Position numbers and translations under genes: made by a program
Shown: positions 25,872 through 33,964 of the stretch, piece after piece
Position numbering within the stretch: position 1 is the first letter of the stretch
How the letters are laid out: every line of letters begins with the position of its first letter
Assembly: GCF_963666145.1 (NCBI RefSeq)
Contig: NZ_OY762614.1
Location: 1,908,001 to 1,972,000 of the forward strand
From: an uncultured Desulfobacter sp.
Lineage (GTDB): Bacteria; Desulfobacterota; Desulfobacteria; Desulfobacterales; Desulfobacteraceae
Direction: 5' to 3'
DNA: 64,000 nt
The notes under the pieces: model-generated
The model's input: only the letters and a program-made list of their open reading frames with translations
What the model was told of the DNA's origin: nothing
The model's database searches: none

Positions 25872-26564
25872 CTATTTGATCCGGGCCTCTGCGATATCCT
25901 TATACATGGAACTCACCGGACTTTCGGCAATCTTTTCATACATTTGACGGCCGGCATCCATATCATTGAGTTTTTCATAAATCTGAGCCAGGGCAAACCG
26001 TGCGTCGTCTTTCAAAAGGTTTGACGTCCCCTGTTCCACACGCAGATAATAGGATTTTGCCTGCTCTAAATCATTTTTCAATTCACAGATGGATCCCAGG
26101 GCACAAAGCAAAAAGTTCTTGACCCCGGCCTTATCCCCCACGGTTGACAGTGCCTGGGAATACAGGTCAAATGCTTTATCATACGCTTTGGCATCAAAAC
26201 ATATTTTACCGAAATTGATCAGTGCCATACGCCCGGCACTGGTGTTTGAATATTCATCAAAGAGCGTCTGAAAGTCATCCTTAACCGCATCATACCCTTT
26301 GCTGGCATCCTGATCTTTGGCATATTGCGCCTCATATGTTCTATAGGCGTTAGCCGCCAGTTCGGATGCCTTTATTTCAGACTGTTTAAAACTGATCATA
26401 ATTGCCGAAAAAACGACCACCACACCAACCACCGCGCCGACTGAAATCATCAACAATTTTTTATGGGCAGCAGACCATTCGGCTGACTTGGCGAGTCCCG
26501 CCTGGAACGGATCCATCTGGGCCAGTTCTTTTTTCCGCTCATTTGATACACCTTGATTTGCCAT
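25872..26564 (-). CDS. Single-span membrane TPR protein (YfgM-like)
   Basis: A 230-residue protein: cytoplasmic N-terminus (about 35 residues), one membrane helix (LLMISVGAVVGVVVVFSAIMI, about 37-57), then periplasmic tetratricopeptide-like repeats (ALINFGKICFDAKAYDKAFDLYSQAL; ALGSICELKNDLEQAKSYYLRV; ARFALAQIYEKLNDMDAGRQMYEKI). The layout matches the YfgM/TPR_21 type ancillary proteins that sit near the Sec translocon, but the similarity is architectural. It ends in the strong bidirectional terminator and probably shares a transcript with the upstream SH3 gene. Confidence 0.65.
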   Translation of the reverse strand: MANQGVSNERKKELAQMDPFQAGLAKSAEWSAAHKKLLMISVGAVVGVVVVFSAIMISFKQSEIKASELAANAYRTYEAQYAKDQDASKGYDAVKDDFQTLFDEYSNTSAGRMALINFGKICFDAKAYDKAFDLYSQALSTVGDKAGVKNFLLCALGSICELKNDLEQAKSYYLRVEQGTSNLLKDDARFALAQIYEKLNDMDAGRQMYEKIAESPVSSMYKDIAEARIK

Positions 26565-26600
26565 GAAATTATCACCTTATAAAAAAATTATTTATCCGAA

Positions 26601-27056
26601 CTACCACACCAAGCTTTTATACATCCATCCGACTTCACCGTCAGCATGCTCAATTTTAATCCACTCTCCTTTACGATCAAGCACTTTGAAAGGCACCCCG
26701 CGCTCCACTCTGAGCACAATGTCGCTGGATTTATCGGGTTTTGAGCGGACATTGCACTTTGATTTTGTGGAAATCACCGTATCTGTTTTCCCCAGCAGGC
26801 TTTTATGAATCCAGGCCGTATCCCCTTCAAAATCCTTTACCTCATACCAATCATTTTTTTTATTGATCACAAGGAAAGGGTGATATTTTTCAACCTGCCA
26901 TAATACCTTATACTTGGTTCCCGAGCCATTTCTTAAATTGGCAACAGAGGATATCACCGAAAGGCGTTCCGAGGCCAAGGCAATTCCGGCATACAGAAAA
27001 ACAAAAAGACAACACACTGAAATGAATAGAACATGCTCTTTTTTCACACGATACAT
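26601..27056 (-). CDS. Exported protein with two bacterial SH3 domains
   Basis: A 151-residue protein: signal peptide (VLFISVCCLFVFLYAGIALA) and two SH3b repeats. The first (about 35-85) has VANLRNGSGTKYKVLWQVEKYHPF and ends DTAWIHKSLL. The second (about 95-151) has CNVRSKPDKSSDIVLRVERGVPF and ends GEVGWMYKSLVW. SH3b domains bind cell-wall peptides. The start at 27056 has CGGAG six bases upstream; the longer frame from 27083 lacks a site. It lies 36 bp ahead of the TPR membrane protein gene on the same strand, which suggests both work in the envelope. Confidence 0.75.
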   Translation of the reverse strand: MYRVKKEHVLFISVCCLFVFLYAGIALASERLSVISSVANLRNGSGTKYKVLWQVEKYHPFLVINKKNDWYEVKDFEGDTAWIHKSLLGKTDTVISTKSKCNVRSKPDKSSDIVLRVERGVPFKVLDRKGEWIKIEHADGEVGWMYKSLVW

Positions 27057-27236
27057 AAATATCTCCGGTCGACTCAGTTTCAATCACGTCGTACCCGGTA
27101 TATCAGAAAAACACCTTGTCATGCAAGGCATTGCAATCGTTTGCCACAGCGCAGGCTTTGATAGCTTAATATCAAATTCCCATAGTGCCCCCTGACACGG
27201 GGAATGAGGCGGGCCCCCGCCCAAAGCACAGAAAGC

Positions 27237-28208
27237 TTACGGGGTGATGTTCTCCACAAAAATTTTCGCGGCATCCTTTTCAGAGAGAAAAAAGCGATGC
27301 CCCCGCACCATAACCTCAACGGCATCTGATCCCGGACTGTTGTCCATTACCCGCACAACGACACCCGGATGAAATCCCATCTTTCCCAAGCGCCGCCGGG
27401 AAAAGTGGCCGCCGTTCACCCGAGCAATACTGCCCTGTTTTCCCGATGGCATTCTGAAAATCGGCAAGGCCTCATTAAAAAACGGCAGGGATTTTGCCAC
27501 GGGCCCCTCACTGGATGCACCTTCTGATCTTTTTTCGGGACGAACCCAAATTTTAGCGGCCATCCCCGCACACAGAATCAGCCGATTGCAGTCCGATGCA
27601 ATGACAATCTGCCCGCCAATGGCACTGGAAATAATTTCAACAAAGATACCTGTCCGCAGTCCCATGGAGGCAAACCGCATCTGCATTTTTCTGCCGGCCG
27701 CCACATTGACGATTTCGACCCGTTCACCAATTCTTGCCCTGGACAAGGGGATCAAATCATCCCGTTGGGCCATGCACTGGCCGCAAAGACCATAGATCTC
27801 CATTTTATGCTGGAGCATGAAAAAACCATATTCTGCCGCCAGTTTTTCCTGGAGATCTTCCAATGCCTCATCGTTAAACTCAATAATGTCACCACATTTG
27901 GTACATACCATATGATCGTGGTGCACCCCGAGGTGGCGGTGTTCGTATAGTATGGTTTCATCCCGGCCAAACACCACCTGACTGGCAAACCCGAACCGGC
28001 ACAGCTGGTCCATGCACTGCTGCAGAAAATCATTGTCCACACGCAAACCGTCCTGCCTGACCTGATCGGCAATCTGGGCAAGGCTTACATGGCCTTCCAA
28101 TTTTAGAAAAGCGTCCAGTATCTGAAACCGCTCTTCAAAGCGGTCAAAGCCCCGCTGACCGAAAAGGCGACGAAACTGCTCTTTTTCCTGCTGATGCCGG
28201 TCCGGCAT
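27237..28208 (-). CDS. Fur-family metal regulator fused to two FeoA domains
   Basis: A 323-residue three-module protein. Residues 1-150 form a Fur repressor: winged helix (FQILDAFLKLEGHVSLAQIADQV) and dimer/metal part with HHDHMVC and two CxxC pairs (CTKCG, CGQC). Residues about 153-222 form a FeoA domain (LSRARIGERVEIVNV ... MRFASMGLRTG ... NRLILCAGMAAKIWV), and about 250-320 a second one (GSIARVNGGHFSRRRLGKMGF ... FFLSEKDAAKIFV). FeoA normally partners the FeoB ferrous-iron transporter; no feoB is present in this window. The ATG at 28208 has AGAGGAG 9 bases upstream; the open frame extends to a GTG at 28232 that would contain that site. It is divergent from the SPFH gene. Confidence 0.88.
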   Translation of the reverse strand: MPDRHQQEKEQFRRLFGQRGFDRFEERFQILDAFLKLEGHVSLAQIADQVRQDGLRVDNDFLQQCMDQLCRFGFASQVVFGRDETILYEHRHLGVHHDHMVCTKCGDIIEFNDEALEDLQEKLAAEYGFFMLQHKMEIYGLCGQCMAQRDDLIPLSRARIGERVEIVNVAAGRKMQMRFASMGLRTGIFVEIISSAIGGQIVIASDCNRLILCAGMAAKIWVRPEKRSEGASSEGPVAKSLPFFNEALPIFRMPSGKQGSIARVNGGHFSRRRLGKMGFHPGVVVRVMDNSPGSDAVEVMVRGHRFFLSEKDAAKIFVENITP

Positions 28209-28290
28209 ATTTCTGTACTCCTCTTTACACACCCATGCTTTATTCTGCAGCTAAAAATGAAAGGCACTCACACCATTTCATAAAGAGCAT

Positions 28291-28319
28291 ATAAATAATA
28301 TAGGTCCAATACCTTGTCA
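28291..28319 (-). promoter_or_regulatory. Candidate promoter of the Fur-FeoA gene
   Basis: On the minus strand a perfect TTGACA (28319-28314), 17 bp, then TATTTA (28296-28291). The surroundings (28285-28302) are A/T-only except one base, as Fur boxes often are, so self-regulation is possible but no clear Fur palindrome is seen. Confidence 0.35.
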
Positions 28320-28355
28320 ACATTGCCAATTACCAAATACACCGTCGAATATTAT

Positions 28356-28385
28356 TTGACAGCTGTTGGCTGCATCTTTTAGAAT
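28356..28385 (+). promoter_or_regulatory. Sigma-70 promoter of the SPFH/zinc-ribbon pair
   Basis: TTGACA (28356-28361), 18-bp spacer, TAGAAT (28380-28385): 6/6 and 5/6 to consensus. The start point would be near 28392, leaving a leader of about 48 nt before the ATG at 28440. Confidence 0.6.
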
Positions 28386-28439
28386 ATAAACACTTTTTTC
28401 CGAAAACAAATCCCGCTGAAAAATCCCAAGGAGGTGCCC

Positions 28440-29570
28440 ATGGGAACCGACAACCTGATATATCTTGAGGTGCTGGAATGGTTTGACGAAACCGGCCTGG
28501 AACTCATCCACCGTCTGCCGGAAAAAGGCTCCGGCGAAATCAAATTCGGCGCCCAGCTCATTGTCCGGGAAAGCCAGGCTGCGGTCTTTTTCTACCAGGG
28601 AAAGGCCGTTGGTGCCTTTGGCCCCGGACGGCATACATTGAAAACAGGCAACATTCCTATTTTGACAAAAATCGCAAGCCTGCCCTGGGCCATGGAAAGT
28701 CCGCTGAAGGCCGAAGTATTTTTTGCCAATCTAAAGACATTTACCAACCTGAAATGGGGCACCCGGGACCCGGTGGCATTCAAGGACAAGGACCTTGGCC
28801 TGGTAAGGCTCAGGGCCTTTGGCGTCTTTAACTTGAAAATTGTCCAGCCAGTTCTGTTCATCAATACCCTGGCCGGTACCCAGGGCATCTACACAAGTGC
28901 CGATGTCGGCGATTACCTCAACCAGGTGGTGGTATCCAGATTCAACGACTATATCGGCGAGAAGGTCTCCTCCATTTTTGATCTGCCCAAACAGTATGAT
29001 GAACTGGCCAAAGGTCTGGCCCAAAGACTGCGTGAGGACTTCAGCGCATTCGGGCTTGCGTTGACACATCTTTACATCAATTCGATCACCCCGCCCCCGG
29101 AGGTTCAGCAGGCCATTGATGACAAAAGCCGGTTAGGACTCTTTGACGATATGAACAAACTGATGCAGATGAAAACCGCCATGGCCATGGAAAAAATTGC
29201 TGAAAATCCCCAGGGCATTGCCTCGGACGGCGCCCAGGCCGGATTGGGATTAGGCTTGGGCATGATGCTGCCGGGCATGTTCACCCCACAGATGCCCTCC
29301 CCGGCAGACCAGAAAGCGCAGACCACTGCCTGCCCGGAGTGTCAAAACCAAATCCCTTTGGACGCAAAGTTCTGCCCCCAGTGCGGTCATCAGCAGGTGG
29401 TCTTTGCACGGTGCCGGTATTGCGGTAAAAACATCACCCCCGGCACAAAATTCTGCCCCAGATGCGGAAAGCAAGTCGCTGAAAAAATAGAAGAAAAAAT
29501 CTGCAGCAATTGCGGCGCAAAAAATCTACCGGATTCACTTTTCTGCAACCAGTGCGGAGAAAAATATTAG
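28440..29570 (+). CDS. SPFH-domain protein with C-terminal zinc ribbons (YdjI type)
   Basis: A 376-residue protein. Residues about 15-220 form an SPFH/band-7-like domain of the YdjI or 'virion core' type (LIVRESQAAVFFYQGKAVGAFGPGRHTL, DLGLVRLRAFGVFNLKI, LTHLYINSITPPPEVQQAI). Next is a hydrophobic Gly/Met-rich stretch (GLGLGLGMMLPGMF), then three CxxC ribbon pairs: CPECQN/CPQCGH, CRYCGK/CPRCGK, CSNCGA/CNQCGE. In Bacillus subtilis the homologous protein acts with PspA and zinc-ribbon proteins in a membrane-stress locus. The start at 28440 follows AAGGAGG; the GTG 6 bases earlier lies within that site. The next gene overlaps the stop codon. Confidence 0.82.
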   Translation: MGTDNLIYLEVLEWFDETGLELIHRLPEKGSGEIKFGAQLIVRESQAAVFFYQGKAVGAFGPGRHTLKTGNIPILTKIASLPWAMESPLKAEVFFANLKTFTNLKWGTRDPVAFKDKDLGLVRLRAFGVFNLKIVQPVLFINTLAGTQGIYTSADVGDYLNQVVVSRFNDYIGEKVSSIFDLPKQYDELAKGLAQRLREDFSAFGLALTHLYINSITPPPEVQQAIDDKSRLGLFDDMNKLMQMKTAMAMEKIAENPQGIASDGAQAGLGLGLGMMLPGMFTPQMPSPADQKAQTTACPECQNQIPLDAKFCPQCGHQQVVFARCRYCGKNITPGTKFCPRCGKQVAEKIEEKICSNCGAKNLPDSLFCNQCGEKY

Positions 29571-30795
29571 CTACGCGGTCCAACATCAATGCCCCCAGTG
29601 CGGAGCCCCGGTGACGTTAGGCGAAGAGATCCGGTTCTTTGTGTGCGAATTTTGCCGGGTGCGATCCTGCATTTCCCAGAAAGGGTTCCCCAGGTATTAT
29701 CTGCCCAGATCTTCCCAGGTGCCCACGGATGCGGCGTTTATATACCTGCCCTATTGGCGTTTCAAAGGCGTGCGTTACATGTGTACCGCATCCGGAGTCA
29801 CTCATAGATTTACGGACATCTCCAGTCTGGCTCTGGCGGATATGCCGACCCAAATTCCGTTTTCTTTGGGACTTAGGGCCCAGGCCATGCCCATGAAGCG
29901 AATCAGGCCTGATACCCAAGGAAAATTTTTTCGTCCCCTGTCCGCGGCAACGGTATTAAAAGACCAAACTATGGGTTCAGACCAGGAGGAAGGCCCATTT
30001 AAAGAGGATATCGGAGAAACCTTCAGCCTTATCTATTCGCCTTTTTACATCGACCAGCAGCAGCTTGTGGATGGGGTGACAAATCAGGCCTTGTTGTCCC
30101 TGGACAAGACAACACCGGAGATTTTCAACCTTGATCAAATACGGCCCGGTGTCGAGACCCATTTCATTGCCGGCATTTGCCCCAGCTGCGGGGCAGACCT
30201 TGAGGGCAGCGGTGATTCACTGGCCCTGGTATGCAAAAACTGCCACTCCCTGTGGCGGGCCAAGGCGGAAAAACTTGCAAAAATTAAATTCGGCACCGCA
30301 GCGCCAGCCCGTAAAGAGGACGTCATGGTGCCGTTCTGGCGGATCAGCGCCCAAATTTCGCCCATCCACCTGTCCAGCCATGCGGATCTGGCCCGACTGG
30401 CAAACCTGCCTCTGTCCATTCCCCGGGAATGGGAAGAAAAACCTGTGCATTTCTGGAGTCCGGCATTTAAAGTGCGGCCGAACATTTTCTTGCGGCTGCT
30501 GGGCCAAATGACAGCAGCACAGTTGGAGCCCCGACTGTCCCAAACCATTGAAAGCAATTTATACCAACCAGTAAATCTGCCCGCTTCAGAGGCCATCCAG
30601 ACCATTGGCATCACCATGGCCTCCCTGATCAAGCCCAGAAAAGAAATTATTGAGATCTTACCCAAAATTGAAGTTACCCCCCAAAACGTCACCTTGATTT
30701 TTCTGCCGTTTCAGTCATCCATCCATGATATTATCCTACCGGATTTAAACATCGGCATTAATAAAAAAGCCCTGGCCTTGTCCGGCAATCTATAA
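29566..30795 (+). CDS. Unknown zinc-ribbon protein coupled to the SPFH gene; probable AUU start
   Basis: No family recognised. Two ribbon pairs are visible: CPQCGAPVTL...CEFCRV at the N-terminus and CPSCGADLEG...CKNCHSLW near residue 215. The rest is a soluble, mixed protein without membrane helices. The first ordinary start in frame is GTG at 29611, but it would cut off the first CPQC of the ribbon. The frame is open upstream to 29491 with no ATG, GTG or TTG. An ATT at 29566 is preceded by GGAG at 6-base spacing and overlaps the previous stop as ATTAG. I therefore start at 29566 (409 residues). Function is presumably tied to the SPFH partner. Confidence 0.65.
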   Translation: MSYAVQHQCPQCGAPVTLGEEIRFFVCEFCRVRSCISQKGFPRYYLPRSSQVPTDAAFIYLPYWRFKGVRYMCTASGVTHRFTDISSLALADMPTQIPFSLGLRAQAMPMKRIRPDTQGKFFRPLSAATVLKDQTMGSDQEEGPFKEDIGETFSLIYSPFYIDQQQLVDGVTNQALLSLDKTTPEIFNLDQIRPGVETHFIAGICPSCGADLEGSGDSLALVCKNCHSLWRAKAEKLAKIKFGTAAPARKEDVMVPFWRISAQISPIHLSSHADLARLANLPLSIPREWEEKPVHFWSPAFKVRPNIFLRLLGQMTAAQLEPRLSQTIESNLYQPVNLPASEAIQTIGITMASLIKPRKEIIEILPKIEVTPQNVTLIFLPFQSSIHDIILPDLNIGINKKALALSGNL

Positions 30796-30894
30796 CCATC
30801 TGCGTGCCGATATTGCACAAACAGGCCGGGGCTGGTAAAACAGTAATTAAATAAAAGCACCATAAAAATACAGGGGACAGGAACAGCCGGTTTA

Positions 30895-31962
30895 ATGACA
30901 CAATTGAATTTTGATACAACAGCAGCAGGCACCATCAACACGGCCCAAGATCTGACCCGATACCTAACCAGGCCCCTTAACATCGGCAACAAAACCATTT
31001 CCAACCGCATGGTCCTTGCCCCCATGGCGGGATTAGGCCACATTGCCTTCAGGCAGCTTGTGACCCGATTTGCAGGCTTCGGCCTGCTGTTCACCGGCAT
31101 GTGCTCGGCCAAAGCCGTGCCCCATGAAAATCCAAAAGTCTCCCATGTGTTTTCCTGGCGGCCCGAGGAGCTGGGTCACACCGTATGCCAGCTATTTGGC
31201 CCGGAACCTGAAATCATGGCCCGGGCTGCCCAGCGTATTGAAACCGAAGGGTTCTTCGGGGTGGACCTGAATTTCGGATGTTCCGTTGCCGCAATCTGCA
31301 AAAAAGGATGCGGGGCTGCACTTTTAAAAACGCCGGAAAAGGCTGTAAATATTGTTTCCGCAGTCAGAAACGCTGTATCTTGCCCGGTGTTTGTTAAATT
31401 TCGAACCGGATGGAAAGATGAGCCCCAGTTTCCTGTAACCATGGCCCGGGCCTTTGAAGATGCCGGGGCTGACGCCTTGACATTTCATCCCCGGGTCGCC
31501 CCGGACAGAAGAAGCCGAAGACCCAAGTGGGAACTGATCGGCAAGGTCCGGGATGCGGTCTCCATTCCTGTATTCGGCAATGGGAACCTGTTTGCGCCAG
31601 AACATGGGATCAAAATGATCCGAGAAACCGGCTGCCAGGGGCTCTCCATTGGCAGGATGGCCGTGGCCCGGCCGTGGATGTTTGCCCAGTGGACCCAAGG
31701 TTTTCAACCGGAATCCACCATTTATATGGAAACCGCCCTGGAGATGGCAGGACTTTTAAGCGCCCATTATGAAGACCATTTTGCCCTGAAAATGTTTAAA
31801 AAATTTGCCCCCTATTTCTGCGCCAATTTCAAATTTTCCAACGCCATTTTAAAATCCTTGATACGGGCTGAAAATATGAACGAACTTTGCGACAACATAC
31901 GGCGTCTTCTGGACCCGCCGCCCCAGACATTGAGTTTACCCAACATCAATCTGTTTGTTTGA
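30895..31962 (+). CDS. tRNA-dihydrouridine synthase family protein
   Basis: A 355-residue FMN-dependent TIM-barrel enzyme that reduces uridines in tRNA loops. Motifs in order: SNRMVLAPMAGLGHIAFRQL (FMN site), CQLFGPEPEIMARAA, DLNFGCSV (tRNA/FMN loop), the catalytic Cys in KKGCGAALLKTPEK, VFVKFRTGW, DALTFHPRVAPDRR and GNGNLFAPEHG, plus a C-terminal helical domain. The catalytic Cys and His are present. The subtype is not certain, so no symbol is given. A run of 99 bp without features separates it from the zinc-ribbon gene. Confidence 0.9.
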   Translation: MTQLNFDTTAAGTINTAQDLTRYLTRPLNIGNKTISNRMVLAPMAGLGHIAFRQLVTRFAGFGLLFTGMCSAKAVPHENPKVSHVFSWRPEELGHTVCQLFGPEPEIMARAAQRIETEGFFGVDLNFGCSVAAICKKGCGAALLKTPEKAVNIVSAVRNAVSCPVFVKFRTGWKDEPQFPVTMARAFEDAGADALTFHPRVAPDRRSRRPKWELIGKVRDAVSIPVFGNGNLFAPEHGIKMIRETGCQGLSIGRMAVARPWMFAQWTQGFQPESTIYMETALEMAGLLSAHYEDHFALKMFKKFAPYFCANFKFSNAILKSLIRAENMNELCDNIRRLLDPPPQTLSLPNINLFV

Positions 31963-32017
31963 CAATCTTGTGTTCACAAAACAAATGCAGTAAAAAAGAA
32001 AGTACAGAGATAAAAAA

Positions 32018-32899
32018 ATGGATAAAATCTTCTTTTTTAAAAAATTCAGCGTGTTAGCCGCCGCCAGTTTAATCATCGGCTGTGCAGGCTCCCCCAAACC
32101 TGAACCATCACAAATGGCCTTAGGGAGATGGCAGAACTTACCCATCAATGCAGACGGCAGCAAAGATGACTGGCCAAGATCCGCGCCGCAATACCAAAAC
32201 AGCGAAACAGAGACAAAAATATGGATCAGCAACGATGCCAAAAAGGTCTGTTTACTGGCGGAAATTAAAAATCCCGAAATAGCCCGGCAGTTGACCCAGG
32301 GCAATCTGATCCTAACCGTGGAAACAAATGAAAAAGACGCCAAGCCGTTTTTAATCCAGCTTAAAGGTCACACCCCATTCATCGCCCATGGGGAACAGGG
32401 ACAGGATACACCGACACCGGCATCCACGCCCCAAGACAGGCCGTCCATGCCGGGGGGACACTTGCCGGACGCCCTTGTGGTAACCTACCCCTTTTCCTCC
32501 GGCCCCGTCACCATGTCCATGAAGGAAGCCCGGTCCACAGGCATCGCCCTTGGCCTGGCAGATGCAGGCCGCCACACTCTGATTTTTGAAGCGGTGATCC
32601 GCTTTGATGCAATATTCTATAACGTCCCCCCGATCCCAGGAACTGTTATTAACATTGTGCTGTCAGCCAAAGATCGTTCTTATGCCATGAAACGGCGGAA
32701 AGATCCGAATGGAAACGAAAATCCAAATGAAAACAAAGACGAGCAGCCTAAAGGAACGCCTCCCGGAGGAGAACCGCCCGATCACGGATCTTTTGACCAC
32801 AAAAACGACGCCAAACCAGATGATGTGAAACAAAAAAAATCATCAAATGAGGCCTTCAGGGCCGCAGTTAAAATTACCCTGGCCGGCCCCACAGAATAA
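32018..32899 (+). CDS. Predicted lipoprotein of unknown function
   Basis: A 293-residue protein with a clear lipoprotein signal (KKFSVLAAASLIIGC, Cys22). The mature part begins with a beta-rich segment resembling a carbohydrate-binding-type sandwich (LPINADGSKDDWPRSAPQYQNSETETKIWISNDAKKVCLLAEI pattern, as in domains that start with a D-x-W motif). It ends in a disordered Asn/Glu/Pro/Gly-rich tail (about 225-275). I do not recognise a family. It is same-strand with the YkgJ-type and yedF genes downstream. Confidence 0.6.
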   Translation: MDKIFFFKKFSVLAAASLIIGCAGSPKPEPSQMALGRWQNLPINADGSKDDWPRSAPQYQNSETETKIWISNDAKKVCLLAEIKNPEIARQLTQGNLILTVETNEKDAKPFLIQLKGHTPFIAHGEQGQDTPTPASTPQDRPSMPGGHLPDALVVTYPFSSGPVTMSMKEARSTGIALGLADAGRHTLIFEAVIRFDAIFYNVPPIPGTVINIVLSAKDRSYAMKRRKDPNGNENPNENKDEQPKGTPPGGEPPDHGSFDHKNDAKPDDVKQKKSSNEAFRAAVKITLAGPTE

Positions 32900-32920
32900 A
32901 CGCCGGGCCACAGACGAACA

Positions 32921-33262
32921 ATGACGGAACACAATAGATTGGACCTGACACAATTTAAATGCTCAGGATGCGGGGTTTGCTGCAGACAAAGCGGTTACGT
33001 CCGCCTGACAGCCAAAGAGCCGGATATCATCGCCGATTTTTTGAATATGGATGTCCGGGATTTTATAGAAAAATTCACCTGCCTGACCAGGGACCGCAAC
33101 GGCCTTTCAATCATTGATGCCCCGGACGGCGCCTGTATTTTCCTGGACAGTGACGGCTGCCGCATTAATCCTGTCAAACCCGCCCAGTGCCGGGATTTTC
33201 CGGTTAAATGGCAGTTCTCTGACTTCGAAGAGATATGTGAATGGGCACGAAAAAACAGATAG
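32921..33262 (+). CDS. YkgJ-family cysteine-cluster protein
   Basis: A 113-residue small protein with the conserved metal-binding cysteines of the family: KCSGCGVCCR near the N-terminus, DGACIFLDSDGCRI and KPAQCRDFPVKW. Such proteins are thought to bind zinc or an iron-sulfur cluster; the function is unknown. It starts 21 bp after the lipoprotein stop. The start at 32921 lacks a strong ribosome site but precedes the family's usual N-terminus closely. Confidence 0.8.
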   Translation: MTEHNRLDLTQFKCSGCGVCCRQSGYVRLTAKEPDIIADFLNMDVRDFIEKFTCLTRDRNGLSIIDAPDGACIFLDSDGCRINPVKPAQCRDFPVKWQFSDFEEICEWARKNR

Positions 33263-33317
33263 TGATTGCATAGAGACACCCAATGAATCACCCCATACAA
33301 GGAGGATTAAAAATAAA

Positions 33318-33947
33318 ATGGTAAAAGAACTTGACTGCAGGAAGATGGATTGTCCCGCACCTGTACTGGAAACAAAAAAATGCCTGGAGAGTGATGCCGT
33401 ATCACAGATCCGGGTGATGGTGGATAATGATGCCGCAGTTGAAAACGTCAGCCGGTTTTTAACCTATGCCGGTTTTGAGGTGGGTGTAGAATCCGACGGG
33501 GCCGTGTCCATTGTGGAAGGGACCCGGGACCAGGCCGATGCCGTTGTGCTTGATTCCGGACCGGCTCGGAAATCAGAGGCCCAAAGCCAATCAACTGCAG
33601 CGGACAGCCCCGCTAAAATCATGGTGATGGCCGCATCCAACAAAATGGGTGTCGGGGATGATGAGCTGGGCGCAAAACTGATGATCAATTTCATCAAAAC
33701 GTTAAAGGAGATGGGAAAGGAGCTGTGGCGACTGGTTTTTGTCAACCATGGCGTCACCCTTGCCACGGTCGATTCTCCGGTGCTTGAAGACCTGCGCGAA
33801 CTTGAAGCGTCAGGCGTCACCATTCTGGTGTGCGGCACCTGTCTGACCCATCTGGAACTGATGGAGAAAAAAGCCATTGGTCAGACCACCAATATGCTGG
33901 ATATTGTGACGGCCATGCAGTTAGCCGACAAAGTCATCAATATTTAG
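33318..33947 (+). CDS. yedF: YedF: TusA-like plus DsrE-like selenium metabolism protein
   Basis: A 209-residue two-domain protein. The N-terminal TusA-like domain begins VKELDCRKMDCPAPVLETKK with the CPxP active-site cysteine. The C-terminal DsrE/F-like domain has MVMAASNKMGVGDDELGAKLM and the second cysteine pair in VCGTCLTHL. This fusion is the family linked to selenium metabolism, usually near selenocysteine machinery; none lies in this window and I see no in-frame selenocysteine TGA. The start at 33318 has GGAGG upstream; the much longer open frame from 33114 overlaps the YkgJ gene and is not needed. Confidence 0.88.
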   Translation: MVKELDCRKMDCPAPVLETKKCLESDAVSQIRVMVDNDAAVENVSRFLTYAGFEVGVESDGAVSIVEGTRDQADAVVLDSGPARKSEAQSQSTAADSPAKIMVMAASNKMGVGDDELGAKLMINFIKTLKEMGKELWRLVFVNHGVTLATVDSPVLEDLRELEASGVTILVCGTCLTHLELMEKKAIGQTTNMLDIVTAMQLADKVINI

Positions 33948-33964
33948 GCGCTAATGACAAGGGT

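Noticed and set aside
29589..29807. 72-codon frame beginning with ATG at the start of the zinc-ribbon gene.
   Set aside because: It reads the ribbon sequence out of frame, giving an Arg/Pro-rich product without motifs; the other frame continues for about 400 codons.
33114..33317. Long N-terminal extension of yedF.
   Set aside because: It overlaps the YkgJ-family gene in another frame; the GGAGG site and the TusA-like start fit the ATG at 33318.
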